DNA of 64,000 bases from Plenodomus lindquistii (taxonomy: Eukaryota; Ascomycota; Dothideomycetes; Pleosporales; Leptosphaeriaceae): assembly GCA_025504975.1 (NCBI GenBank), contig JANUWI010000008.1, forward strand, positions 372,001-436,000, in the 5' to 3' direction. The position numbers and the translations under genes were made by a program. This document shows positions 44,132-55,506 of this stretch, one piece after another. Every line of letters begins with the position of its first letter. The stretch's first letter is position 1. The notes under the pieces are model-generated. The model saw nothing but the letters and a program-made list of their open reading frames with translations, was not told where the DNA came from and searched no databases.

Positions 44132-44803
44132 AAGGCTAAGAAGACGAGTAGTCAAGCTCAGTGCTCTTGCCCTGCTCATTAAGGCTGAGAGTGGCTTGTG
44201 CTAATGCGCGTGTGGTTTAGTGAAAAGAGTTCAACGGATATAGCAAGCACAAGGACTATGAGGGTGAATGTGTGGGCGACAAGGACAGTGGCGGTGCTGG
44301 TGGTTAGTGATGTTTTGCTTACTTTGGCTGCGAGCGCGAGCGCTACGGCGTCTGCGGGGTGTGGTTGTTGATGGTTTGGCTCTTATTCTTCTTTGTGTAT
44401 CATTATTTCTTTGACCTATTGGCTTTGTACGTAGCCGTATGAATTGATGCGAAACTTTTCTGAAACGATAATCCTGATGTGATGAGACGACTTTCGTGTG
44501 ATTATGCAGAGGGCGGTTTTCCCGGTGAAAATTGTGCTTGTCAGGCTGGAAGCCGTGAGCATTCATATATCTTGTATGTGACAATATAAGTTTATTTCGA
44601 TCATGCTGAGCAGGGTGTTGGAATACAATCGTCACTCGGGATAGTGATTATGATTGATATTCCAAGGCGACGATGAAGTATTGACATAATAAAGCTTTGC
44701 CTAGATAAGGAACTGGGATCGCAGTGCGCTCGTTTCGCATGAAATTATCATGGAATATTTAAAGGCATGTAAACACTCGCTGGTGCTAATTATGAATTGT
44801 AAG
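44132..44803. other. Intergenic, nothing recognised
   Basis: A 672-bp convergent gap between the secreted-protein gene and the SDR on the minus strand. A 134-codon minus-strand frame (44231-44635) is His/Arg-rich and looks non-coding. No RNA gene or repeat was seen. Confidence 0.4.
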
Positions 44804-45730
44804 CTATAATGTGTATTCCTTGAGTTCTTCCTCTGTCCAGCTCCAAAGCTTTCTAGCCAGCTCCAAATCCTTCGTCCATTTCGACCCCCGCCCAGCCACT
44901 CCCACTGGTTCGTAATACTCCCCAGAAACAACATCTGGACTGACCAACGCCCACAACTGATTGAGTGTACCTTTTTCCACAGAAACAGCAACTACATTAA
45001 CAAGAATTAAGCTCACAATGCGCATAAGCAAGCTTTTCTTGCTCAATTCAGTAGTCAGGTTGGTACTAACGATGCCAGGATGAACAGCAGACACTTTGAT
45101 CTGGGGATATCGTCGAGCAAGTTCTTGCGCGAAGAGTATATTAGCAAGTTTGCTCTGGCCATAGATAGTGGTGCCACCAAGCTTTTCGCCCTTGTTCTTG
45201 AGGATTTCAAAGTCGATGCCTTGTGACTTGGGCGCGGAGCTGTGCACGGACGAGGAAAGAACAACGACCCGCACATCAGATTGGGGTTGTTCAGCCGTCT
45301 TGAGTAGGGTTGGGAGGAGAAGCTTGACTAGGAGGGCGTGGCCCATGTGATTGGTACCGAATTGGGTCTCGTAGCCGTCCTTGGTAACGTCGTGGGTAAG
45401 GGTCATGACACCAGCGTTGAGAAGAAGTAGATCGAGGCTTTGTGACTGCTGGCAAAAGGTCCTGGCCGCTTTGCGGATCGATTCCAAAGAGGAGAGATCC
45501 ATTTGGAGGATCTTGATGGGCGGAGCGCTGGGCAGCTGTTGTTTGATGTCATCGATGGCTTCCTGGGCTTTCTCGATGCTGCGGGCGCCGAGCCAGATCT
45601 CGGTTGGATTGTGTTTTGCAAGCTGGAGGATGGAGTGCTTGCCCAGACCACTATTACCACCTGTGATGAGGATGTTTTTACCCTCTAAGGAAGGAATATC
45701 AGTGGTTGGATTGAACTGGCCGCCATTCAT
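44804..45730 (-). CDS. Short-chain dehydrogenase/reductase (retinol-dehydrogenase-like)
   Basis: A single-exon gene, 308 residues, starting at MNGGQFNPTTDIPSLEGKNI (ATG 45728-45730). The cofactor motif is ITGGNSGLGKHS; WLGARSIEKAQ after strand 2 has an Arg, favouring NADP(H). LLLLNAGVM is the N-A-G motif; LQMDLSSLESIR is also standard. Catalytic Ser lies in VVVLSSSVHS, Tyr and Lys in IYGQSKLAN; VHPGIVSTNL follows. A hydrophobic segment (LLMRIVSLILVNVVAVSVEK, about 230-250) may associate with membrane. The group reduces or oxidises hydrophobic alcohols and ketones. It is divergent from another SDR at 46433, with 702 bp between starts. Confidence 0.88.
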   Translation of the reverse strand: MNGGQFNPTTDIPSLEGKNILITGGNSGLGKHSILQLAKHNPTEIWLGARSIEKAQEAIDDIKQQLPSAPPIKILQMDLSSLESIRKAARTFCQQSQSLDLLLLNAGVMTLTHDVTKDGYETQFGTNHMGHALLVKLLLPTLLKTAEQPQSDVRVVVLSSSVHSSAPKSQGIDFEILKNKGEKLGGTTIYGQSKLANILFAQELARRYPQIKVSAVHPGIVSTNLTTELSKKSLLMRIVSLILVNVVAVSVEKGTLNQLWALVSPDVVSGEYYEPVGVAGRGSKWTKDLELARKLWSWTEEELKEYTL

Positions 45731-46432
45731 TGTGGTAGGTATGAGTAGATACGGATAATTGCCAGAAGTGGGGGAATCATGACACTCCGATTGAAGGCTG
45801 TTGATAAGCAAGTAGGAAGGAATCTGGGATATTGTAGACTACCGTAACTTGCAGAAGGATCGTTTTCCTTTTATCTTTTGTGGTGTTGGGTTGGATATAC
45901 TGTCGGACTAAATACGGAGTATACCGCATTGACCAAACTCAGACGTGAAGCGTTAATCGGACTTAAGCCCTCAAAATACGCATTGATTTACTAAATCCGA
46001 CCATTGAACATGCAGCTCTGTGATAATAGGCGATTCGTCCGTAGGATTGTCCTCCACCAAAATAAAAGACAGAGAGTATTAGCGTATCCAATTTTTTTCG
46101 AACCCTTGAGTCATGTCTCGACCAGTAATATATCGTGATTCGGAACTCGTTGACCATACGAGTATAGCTGGCTCGTTGGCTTGACTCAATTTGTAGAGAT
46201 TGCTCGAAAAGAGAGAAGCCTACGTCCGTTGATAAGGCAAGCATCGCGCGCTTGCGACGGACCAGAACGGAGTAATACTCATTGAGACTGAGCAGTCAGT
46301 CCACTTGCTTGCTCTATCCTCGAGGTGGGTATTCACAGATAGTAACCCGCGGATGGCCATATATAAGAGGTCGCTGTACAGCTAACAACTTATCCTTCAC
46401 CATTCATCTCAACTTCCCTATCACCGCCGATC
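45731..46432. promoter_or_regulatory. Divergent promoter region of two SDR genes
   Basis: 702 bp between outward-facing SDR start codons. A TATA box (TATATAA, 46360-46366) lies 67 bases before the right-hand start codon. The central part is AT-richer. Shared control is possible but unproven. Confidence 0.5.
46360..46366 (+). promoter_or_regulatory. TATA box of the right-hand SDR gene
   Basis: TATATAA within CCATATATAAGAGG, 67 bases upstream of the ATG at 46433, a normal spacing for a fungal TATA promoter with a short leader. Confidence 0.5.
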
Positions 46433-47488
46433 ATGCCTTCTATGAACAAATACGCCGCTGCGCATCAGCCTCCCCAGGGTCCAGGAGATGCCCGTCCTAC
46501 AGCTTTGCAAATTATTAAGGATGAAGGGCTAGAAGGAAAACTCACTAATAAAGTGATTCTTGTTACAGGTACCTCTGCTGGGATAGGCATTGAGACAGTC
46601 AAGGCCCTTGCTAAGACAGGAGCTACGATTTTTGCAGCAGCTAGGGACTTGAGCAAAGCTAAAGAAGCTCTTGACAAAGTCGAAGGCAAGATTGAGCTGC
46701 TCACCCTGGACCTTTCATCCCTATCCAGTGTCCGAGACGCAGCTGAAGACTTCCTCCGAAGGAGCAACAATCAGATCAACATCCTCGTAAACAATGCTGG
46801 GGTCATGGCTATCCCAACTCGCACCCTCACTCAGGATGGGTTCGAAATGCAATTCGGCGTCAATCACCTAGGTATGACTACCTAAATGATTGCATAGTTT
46901 GTTCACTGATAGAGTGTTTCAGGTCACTTCTTACTCTTCCAGCTTCTCAAGCAGGCCCTTCTGGACTCCTCTACGCCTTCCTTTCACTCGCGTGTAGTAA
47001 ATCTGAGTTCCATGGCTCACCAACGATCCCCGCTCCTTGTTGACGATTACAACTTTGAACATACTCCCTACAACGACTGGGTGGCATACGGCTCTGCTAA
47101 AACTGCCAACATCTACATGACCAACGCAATTGAGCGCTACTATGGCTCTAAAGGCCTCCATGGCCTTGCTGTCCATCCTGGGGCAATAATGACGGAACTA
47201 TCGCGCCACATGGAGCCTGATGCTATGGCAGCGCTCTCAAAGGATCCAAAGCTACCACTATGGCTGAAGTCTGTCGAACAGGGAGCCGCGACTACGGTAC
47301 TGGCAGCGATTGGAAAGGAATACGAGGGTGTGGGAGGAAAATATCTGGAGGATGCGGGCGAGTGGGGACCTGTGAGAGTTGATGCGGATGGATTTGAGCC
47401 TGGATTCGCGGCCTGGGCATTCAATTCAGAGCTGGAGGATCGACTGTGGAAGGATTCTGCAAGATTCGTGGGCGTCAAGGACGAATGA
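46433..47488 (+). CDS. Short-chain dehydrogenase/reductase
   Basis: Exons 46433-46871 and 46923-47488, 51-bp intron; 334 residues. The cofactor motif is VTGTSAGIGIET; AAARDLSKAKE follows strand 2. LVNNAGVM gives the NNAG motif, and QFGVNHLG|HFLLFQLL, spliced at Gly, is the normal helix after it. The catalytic Ser is in RVVNLSSMAH; Tyr/Lys in AYGSAKTAN; VHPGAIMTELSR follows. The protein extends about 40 residues N-terminal to the fold (KYAAAHQPPQGPGDARPTAL), common in fungal SDRs of this group. Function and substrate are unknown. Its stop lies only 180 bp from the left target duplication of the AT-rich mobile element, yet it shows no stop codons or RIP-type damage. Confidence 0.88.
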
Positions 47489-47668
47489 CAACCTATCTGG
47501 CTCTTGCAAAGATCGTACGCTGAGCCACTAAAGTAGAAGTCATGTTCCACGAGCGAAAAAGGCTGAGAAATGCGTCGTTCGCTCCCGCCGAGTCCTCATG
47601 TGCGCGCACACAAAGTATGAAATATCAAGAGTGTACATCTCCTCTGAATCCAACTTTCGGCATCCTTA

Positions 47669-47676
47669 GATCCTAC
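47669..47676. repeat. Left 8-bp target-site duplication
   Basis: GATCCTAC immediately left of the terminal repeat; an identical copy lies at 54202-54209. Eight-base duplications are the hallmark of hAT-superfamily insertion. Confidence 0.85.
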
Positions 47677-47696
47677 TAGGCTGGCAAATGGGTAGG
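47677..47696 (+). repeat. Left terminal inverted repeat of hAT-like element
   Basis: TAGGCTGGCAAATGGGTAGG, a perfect inverted match to 54182-54201. The sequence resembles the TAGGG/CAGGG-TGGCAAA-type ends of Ac-like hAT elements. Confidence 0.85.
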
Positions 47697-49754
47697 GTGT
47701 ACCCAGAGGTTGGGTACGGGTTGGGTTACGTTGGCCCGAGCGTGGGTTGGGGTTAGGTTGGGGTCACGTGATCTTGGGGTTGAGGTAAGGCTCGGGTCTC
47801 ACGGGCTAAGGGTTAGGGTAGGACTAGGGTGGTCTAAGCGTGGGTACAGGTTAACCTATAGGTTAGGTAATAGGTTATTATATTATATATATATAAAAGT
47901 ATTAAATATAAAATTTTTTAGTATTTTAACTAAATAATTTAGTAGTAGTAGAAAAAGTTAATTATTATAACTAATTATTATAGTATTATACTAGTATTTA
48001 ACGTTTACGTAGTAGAGGTTTAGAAGCTTTATTAATTTTTTTTTTTTTACTACTTTTTTTTTACTACTACTAATACTAATAGCGTTATTTTTATTTTTTT
48101 TATCTCTATTATCTAGTGCCTATAATATAAATAGACTATCTATTTTACTATAAAATAAATTATTTTAATTTTTTTTAATATTTTATTATTTAATATACTT
48201 TTTATACTATAAAAAATTATATATTTAAATAATATAATTTTTTAGATATTTTTTATAGATAATTTATACCTCTAATCTCTAATAATATTTTTTATAATAT
48301 TAAAAATATATTCTACTTTAATTTTAGTAATCTAGATAGCTAATATATTTTTTACTATTTATATAAACTAAAAGTAATTACGCTTATTTTTTTTCTATTA
48401 TTAAAGTAGATTATTTTAACTAATAATATATAGTGTATTTAGATAATTTTTACTTTTATTATATATAGTATATTTATTACTTTTTTTTTTACTAGTAAAA
48501 AGTATACTTTAATTTAAAGTAGAATATTAAAGTACGTGCTATAGCTTTATAAGTTTCTAGAACTACTTATTCTTTTATATTTTAGACTTTATAGAGATAA
48601 TTTAAATAAATTACCTATTAAATAGGTTATTATATTATTTTAAGTAAAATAGAAACTATTTATAGTAGACGTGTTTATTTAAATAGTTCTATATATTATT
48701 TTATATAGAGTTATTATAGTACTATAATAAATTACTATTATAATTATACTTTATATATTATAAGTTTTTATACTAAATCTAAAATTATTATATAGTTAAA
48801 AAAATATTTTTATTTATTATATATTTTTAAATAATATTTTAATAGTTTTAATTATTTTTTATTAGCTATAGCTTTTACTACGCTTTTCTATTTACTATTT
48901 TTTACTATTACTAGCTTTTTACTAATATTCTTTATTATTTTTTCTAAAAAATTAAAAAGTGTAGTATATATTAACTAGATATACTAAATTTAAAGTATTT
49001 TATTATAGCTAAAAGAGAATATTATAGTTTTAAAATTACGTAGTATTTTTATTATAACTTTAAAATAGTACTATTTAGTAGTAGAAAGCTAGATATATTA
49101 GAGATTATAGTAATTAATCTAAGTTAATAAAAAATTATAATTATTTAGAGTACTATTTAATATAGGCTTTAGAGTAATTTTATTTTTTAGCTATTTATTA
49201 ATATACTTCTAGAGCTTAATTACCTTTTTATATATATTAAATATTAAATTCTATTTTATTTTAATATTCTATATTACTAAAAGTTACTTATTTAGTAGTA
49301 AGTTACTCTATTTAGCAAGAAAATATTTAAATTATTAAAATAATTAGTTAATAGTAATGTAGATAGCCTATAGCTTAGTTATTATTAGACTATAATTATT
49401 ATATATAATAAAAATACACGTACTTTATATAGAGTATTTAAAACTAATATTTAACTTTAGATATTATAAATATAGTAAAGTTAAAATACTTCTATAGTTT
49501 CTATTTAACCTAAACTAGCTAGTTTAAGCTGCTAGATAATATTCTAGATAATAAAGTTAATAATATAGGCTAGATATAGAATACTATTCTTAGTTATACT
49601 CTAATTTATTTTTTTACTATATAGTTATTTTTAAAGTAATGTTATAAGCGTACTATTATTACTTATATTATTAAACGTAATTGCTAGTAGTCTATATAAG
49701 AAAAAAACTTTTTGTAGTATTCTAGTTATTTACTAAGCGTATTGTAAATGAGTT

Positions 49755-50302
49755 AAATTACTAGTAAATAACTAGAAAAAGACTTAAGTAGTATAGCTAA
49801 CGTAAATAGCTTAATTTACTTTATTTACCTCGCTTACTTTATTAACCCTACGAACGTTAAACACCATGAAAAATTAAAACTAGTCCTAATTAGGCAATTA
49901 AAATTCTAATAATATAGAATAAATGTTTAGCTATAAATTAGTTAAAAAATTACTATTTTAGGCCTAGCTATTCTATAGTTATTAATTATTTACTAAAAAG
50001 TTTTAATGTTCCTTGCTTAAAAATAATTTACAGGGGCTGCTAATAGTTTAAATAGATAATAAAACTATATTTTTTTTTCGCGCTAAGCCTATAAAAGTAA
50101 TATTTTAGTATTTAGAAACTTCTATTATATTATTATATTAATTGCGTACGTTGTTATATAACTTAAAAGAGTTTAAAAAAGTAAAGTTCTTTTTTATTTT
50201 AAACTAGCAGGGGTCTAGGAGGTAAGCGAGGTAAGCGAGGTAAATTAAGTAAAAATAGTACTTAAAGTAATTTACATTACTTACGTTATTTACTAGTAAA
50301 TT
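49755..50302. repeat. Inverted-repeat pair inside the RIP block, possible nested element
   Basis: The arm at 49755-49837 matches the inverted arm at 50231-50302. AAATTACTAGTAAATAAC (49755-49772) matches the reverse complement of 50285-50302 at 17 of 18 bases. TTTACCTCGCTTAC (49824-49837) matches 50231-50244 exactly. The inner part keeps a few CpA/TpG sites. This could be the ends of a RIP-worn nested transposon; in AT-rich DNA some of the similarity may be chance. Confidence 0.4.
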
Positions 50303-52523
50303 ACTAGTAAACTACGTAAAAAAAGGCCTTGTAGAGTAAAAGTAGTAAATTAGTAATTTACGTTAATTACTAGCTATTTACGTTACTTTCTATCTACTTA
50401 CTTAATTTACTACACAATAGAATTTCCTAACGTATTCTTTAGGCTTCTATTATATAGTAGTTATAGAAGCTTTTTAGCTATAGAAAAACTAGTATGCCTG
50501 CTATAGATAGAGATAAAATCTAGAAGCTTTTTTTTTAGTTACTAGTATACTATAATATAGTACGCTTTAATAGTAAAAAAGCTAAAGTAATTTCTAGCTA
50601 ACTAGGCGTCTATAGTAAATAATATTTAAATTACTATTTCTATATTATTAAGTAGTAAATTTATAGCTATAGTAAATTATTATTTAAACGTTTTCTAGAA
50701 TTTATAATAGGTAGTTATTATAGTATTTAAATAAAAAAACTATATAAAGTAGTTAAAAGATAGCTTTTCTACTATATAGAAAAACTACTAATTATCTACT
50801 ATAACTTTTATAAACTTACGTTTATACATTACTATAGAGAATAATAGTAGTAGATTTTTTTTTAATAAATTTTAAAGTATAACTATTACGTATACCTATA
50901 AATAAATAGAATTAATAGTATTTATATATATATAATTTTTTCTATAGTTTAAAAAGTATTTTATTTTAATAAATTAAATAGTTAGGTATTAAAGAACGTA
51001 GCTATAGTTAAAATAGTATATATAAAGGTTTTTATTAGAAAGTAGCGTAGCTTCTCTATATTATTCCTATATAAAACTAGTTTAAATAGATAAATACTAT
51101 TATAGATTATTATTTTTTTTATTTAAAGTATATCTAGTCTATTTTTACTATTTTTTCTATATTCTAGTAATTATTATTTTTTTAGTATTAGCCTTTTTTT
51201 TTTTATAAAAAGAATTTAATAAGCTAATAGAAGATTTTAGTACTACTATAGGTAAGTTAGAAAGTATTAAGCCTAAAATATTCTAACTTTTAAAGTAGTA
51301 AAGGAGATCTAGTATTATCTATAATAGTAGTTCTACTAGAAAATAATACGTATATATTATTTATAGTAGAGAGGTATAAAACTATATAAAATAACTATAA
51401 TAATTAATAGAAACTAAAAATAGAATATATATACTATTTTATAGTTAAAAATATAGTAATACTAAAGTAAAGCCTATACGCGTAATATATAATATAAAAT
51501 AGGCTATATATATAGTATTAAACTATAATTAATTATTATAATAAATATACTTTACTAATTAGATTTACTAGAATACTAGTATTATCTAAAATTAATAAAA
51601 AGGTATTAAACTTTAGTTTTATAGGCTACTACTAGTATATACTATATATTAATTACTACTCTATTTTTTTACTATTAACTTTATTTTTTCTATTTAAAAT
51701 ATTATTAGTATTACTATTTTTATAGCTTTTCTACTCTATTTTACTATCTAGAAAGCTTTTTTACTCTATTTTTTTTATCTAACTTTTCTCTAACTAATTT
51801 TATTTACTACTTTTTAGTTTTATATTTATTAGAACGCTAGCTATAATATTTTTCTATTTTAAAATTATTATTTACTTTTTTTTTATATTTATATTTCTCT
51901 AATAGAACACCTAATTTATTAGTATTAATTAGATTAATAAGTTTAGATAGCTTAGTAGGCTTATATAGCCTAAATATAATTAGTATATTATTATAATAAT
52001 AGACTATAATAAACTTACTACTAATTTATATTTTATACTATTACTAATTTTTTATTTAATAGATTTTTTATAAACTATAGCTATTTATTTTTATTTTTCT
52101 AGCTATTAAATAAGTTATTATTTAACTAGGTAAGTTCTTTCTAATAAGTATTATATATAATTTTCTATAAAATACTACTAACGCTAAATACCTAGAATCT
52201 AGTATAAAAAACTTCTAGTTTTTTAATACTATTACTAGAATTTTTAGGCTTTAAAATAGTATTATTATATTTATAAATACTAATTTTATAATAAATATTA
52301 TTCTATTTAGAATAGACTTTTAATAAAGTGTCTGTAAGCTATTTTTCTATTATCTATAAATATAAGTTTATTATAATAAACTATAATAACTTACTACTCT
52401 ATTTATTTTTAAAGTAGATGTTCTACTTTTTAGCTAATAGTAATAGAAAGTTAGGCTTTTTATTAAACTATTTATAAAAATTACTTTTTACGCTATAATC
52501 TGCTATACTAGCGCTTTTAATAG

Positions 52524-52712
52524 TGTTGTAGAGAGCAGATTTAGGAGCAATTGGGAGATAGATTACTACATAGGAAATGCTCGAAAGAGCGTACTACTTA
52601 TAGCTGAAATTTCGGTGAAAATATGTTCCACCCTGCTCGCGTAGATACTCTATAGAGCGTGCTACACGTGACTATGCTCTAAGTGTAGGCTTAGTGCGTA
52701 CGCTCTGTAACA
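52524..52712. mobile_element. 189-bp un-RIPped MITE-like insertion
   Basis: A GC-richer island with normal CpA/TpG content inside the AT-rich block. It is bracketed by AATAG on both sides (52519-52523 and 52713-52717). Its ends begin TGTTGTAGAG on the left and, in reverse complement, TGTTACAGAG on the right (8 of 10 matching). The short duplication could be chance in AT-rich DNA. The internal CTCTATAGAG palindrome and GCTCGAAAGAGC suggest hairpin potential. It seems to have inserted after the surrounding DNA was mutated. Confidence 0.45.
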
Positions 52713-54181
52713 AATAGCTTTACTTTTTTTATTAAAAAAAGTAGATTTTTTATTTTTACTAGACTACGTAGTAACTACTATTTAATTTACTTTTAAAAGT
52801 AATTTTAAAGTTAGTAGGCCTATTTTTATAAAAACTACTCTAACTATACTATACTAGAATATTATTAATTTTATTAGCTTTATATATATACCTCTATTTA
52901 TATTAGTAAAAAGCTATAATAATATACTAAAATAAATATTTTAGTAAATATAGCCTATTTATTATTATTAAAACTAGGTAGTACCTCTAGTTTAACTACT
53001 AGTAAAGGTTTTTTAGGTATAATATTAGTATTAATAGGTTTAGGCTTTATATAAACAGCTTCTATAATATTAAGTTTATTATTAAAATATATAATAATTT
53101 AATAAATATAGTAGAAAAAAAAAGAGTTATAGAAAAGTAAATTATAGTTATTTTAGTAAAATAAATAGTTATATAGACTTTAAAAAAACGCGCTATATAC
53201 GTGCTTTATACTATATATTTACTTATTAATAAGTACTAATATTACTAAAATAACCTATTAATAGTAATTTAAAATACTTTTATAATATTTATTTTACTAT
53301 TAATAATAGTAGGCACTAAATAGACTGCCTATAAGTCTACTAGTAGTAAAAAGCCTAAAAAAGAACTATATAGTAAAGTTAAAAAAAAAAAAAAAAGTAG
53401 GCTATAGTAGCTACTAGAAAAAAGTACTATTTTAAATTTAGTAATAAGTTATTATAGTCTATTATTATATTATTATACTAATAATTAATAGCTATTACAC
53501 TCTATAAAATTAGGCGCTACTAGAAAACTACTAAACTTTTTTTTAAAAAGTTATCTTTTTTTTATTTTATCTATAAAATTTACTAAAATATTTTTTTTAA
53601 AAAAAATAAGTAGTAGTATTTAGAAGCTATTAGAGCTCTCTAAAAAGCTACTAAAGCGTTTTTTATTAGATATTTTAAAAATATATATTTTATTTATAGT
53701 TATATATATATACGCTAATAAAAATAGACTATAATATAAATATAATTTATATAAAGTAAATTATAATCTAGGCTAAAAATTTATAACTAGTAAAATATTA
53801 CTATATAAAAATAGACTTCTAGAGTATATATAGTTAAATTATTTTTATATAATACTAGAAATTTTACTAGAAAATTAACTATAATAAATATAAACTTTTT
53901 TCTAATTAACTTCTACTATAACTATAATTATTACCTGTAATAATTAGATATTTATAATACTATTAGATATAGTATAGTTAGTATTTTAAAATTAACTATT
54001 TTAAAAGTATAATATTATAATTATTTAGACCTAAGTATACCTATTTATATAAAACCTAACTCTAACTTTTAGCCTATGAGACCTAAGCCTTACCTTAACC
54101 TGCTTGGCAGTCGAAAAAATAGGGTTATATGGCTGGGTTGGGGTTAGGTCTTATGTAAGCTAACCCAACCCCGACCCCAGT

Positions 54182-54201
54182 CCTACCCATTTGCCAGCCT
54201 A
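54182..54201 (-). repeat. Right terminal inverted repeat of hAT-like element
   Basis: CCTACCCATTTGCCAGCCTA, the exact reverse complement of 47677-47696. Confidence 0.85.
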
Positions 54202-54209
54202 GATCCTAC
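54202..54209. repeat. Right 8-bp target-site duplication
   Basis: GATCCTAC immediately after the right terminal repeat, identical to 47669-47676. Confidence 0.85.
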
Positions 54210-54580
54210 TCGCGCAACGTTTTCGCCAACCCTGGTGATTTGCAATCGATCGCAGATATGTTTGTTGTGTTATGGTTGCTGTTGGTGATACGGTCACGTA
54301 GAAGGTGCTTTCATGTTAGCGCTGCGCTAGCAGCGTTACGTGAATGTCTGCCTGGTCTCAGCCCTTGCGAGTGTATGCGCATTCGACAACTCGCGTTGGC
54401 TCGCATCTCTGCACAGCCACCACAAAATGGCGGGGAGCATGCAGCATAACGCAACGCCTTCAGCTGCGCTGACTTTTCGAAAGCGTGAAAAGCCCCGCTC
54501 CAGGATCCTTGTCGCCGTGCCATGTTTTCAGATAAGCTCGCCTTTGCCACTCCAACGGAAATGTAAGGGCGCACTCTATC
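54210..54580. other. Region between transposon and NACHT-ankyrin gene
   Basis: This 371-bp stretch has normal GC content; RIP-type composition ends sharply at the transposon. Short frames on both strands are not convincing. It probably holds the promoter of the STAND gene. Confidence 0.4.
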
Positions 54581-55150
54581 ATGGACCCACTCAGTATCAC
54601 AGCCAGTATCATCGCAATCTTACAAGTGACGACAAAGGTTGTCGAGTCTCTGCGCGACGCGAAAGGTGCATCGAAAGACTGCGGCCAATTCACGATCGAG
54701 ATCTCGAACATCAAGGATCTCCTTATCACTCTGCTATCTCAAGTTGACGAGAGTTCCCATGAGCCGTGGCATCTCAATGTTCGAAAGCTTGGGGGAAAAG
54801 ACGGAGTGATATTCCAGTACCGAGTCGCATTGGAGCAACTGAAGGACAAGCTTGTGAGCGGACATGGTATCAAGAAGTTGGCGACAACGTTGCTCTGGAA
54901 GTACATCAAAAACGACGCTGAGCGTATCCTCACAAAGGTGGAGCGACTGAACTCGCTTGTACAAATCGCTTTGGAGATGGACCACTTGTTCGTGTTTTCA
55001 TGGGTGTGAAGGAACCTCGCTAAACTCTGCAGTACACTGTCTGAAGCGATGAATACCCGTATCGCTACGATGCAACATAATAGTGAGGATATCAAGGCTA
55101 CCCTGGATTACATACAGGATGACCAAGATCACAAAAACATTATAGAACAA

Positions 55151-55153
55151 TGA
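55151..55153 (+). other. Frameshift point in STAND gene
   Basis: The frame that reads ...DQDHKNIIEQ ends at this TGA. The conserved WLSSIDFQAQQ continues one frame away, from about 55156. No usable GT-AG intron bridges the two, so a small insertion or deletion is the simplest explanation. Confidence 0.6.
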
Positions 55154-55506
55154 CCTGGCTTTCTTCAATCGACTTCCAAGCTCAACAAACCGACCACATC
55201 AGCCGCAGACAAGAAGGAACTGGTCTGTGGTTTCTCAATTCCTCCGAGCTTGCTGATTGGATCCAAGGCCCAGTGCAGACTCTGTATTGTCCTGGAATAC
55301 CGGGAGCGGGAAAGACGATGATGGCCGCTTCCACGGTGGATCATCTCCAGAAGAACATACGGCAAGCTAGTATCGGAGTCGTATATCTCTATTGCAGTTA
55401 TGAGCGAAAATTGGAGCAGAGCTACACGAGTCTGCTGGCAGTGATGCTCAGACAACTATTGCAAGATCACCCAGAGCATGCAGAGCCCTTGTTGAAGCCT
55501 TTCGAC

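Larger units (their letters stand above)
47677..54201. mobile_element. 6.5-kb hAT-like DNA transposon with RIP-degraded interior
   Basis: The element is bounded by perfect 20-bp inverted repeats and a perfect 8-bp target duplication. Its outer ~200 bp on the left and ~140 bp on the right are GC-rich, with G-tract motifs; a 15-bp motif GGGTTGGGGTTAGGT occurs in both (47744-47758 and 54135-54149). The ~6.2 kb between is extremely AT-rich, almost free of CpA and TpG, and has no open frame of 60 codons, the pattern left by saturated RIP on both strands. No transposase can be read, although the length would fit an autonomous element or one with nested insertions. The superfamily call rests on the terminal repeat and duplication length only. 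The flanking genes are not damaged on the left; the right-hand neighbour is broken. Confidence 0.8.

Noticed and set aside
47700..47850. TTAGGG-like telomeric repeat at the left edge of the AT-rich block
   Set aside because: Only isolated GGGTTAGGG-type words occur, without a tandem array; normal genes lie on both sides. They belong to the G-rich subterminal part of the transposon.
47871..54060. Centromere or AT-isochore interpretation of the AT-rich stretch
   Set aside because: It is only 6 kb and bounded exactly by inverted repeats and target duplications, so a mobile element explains it better.
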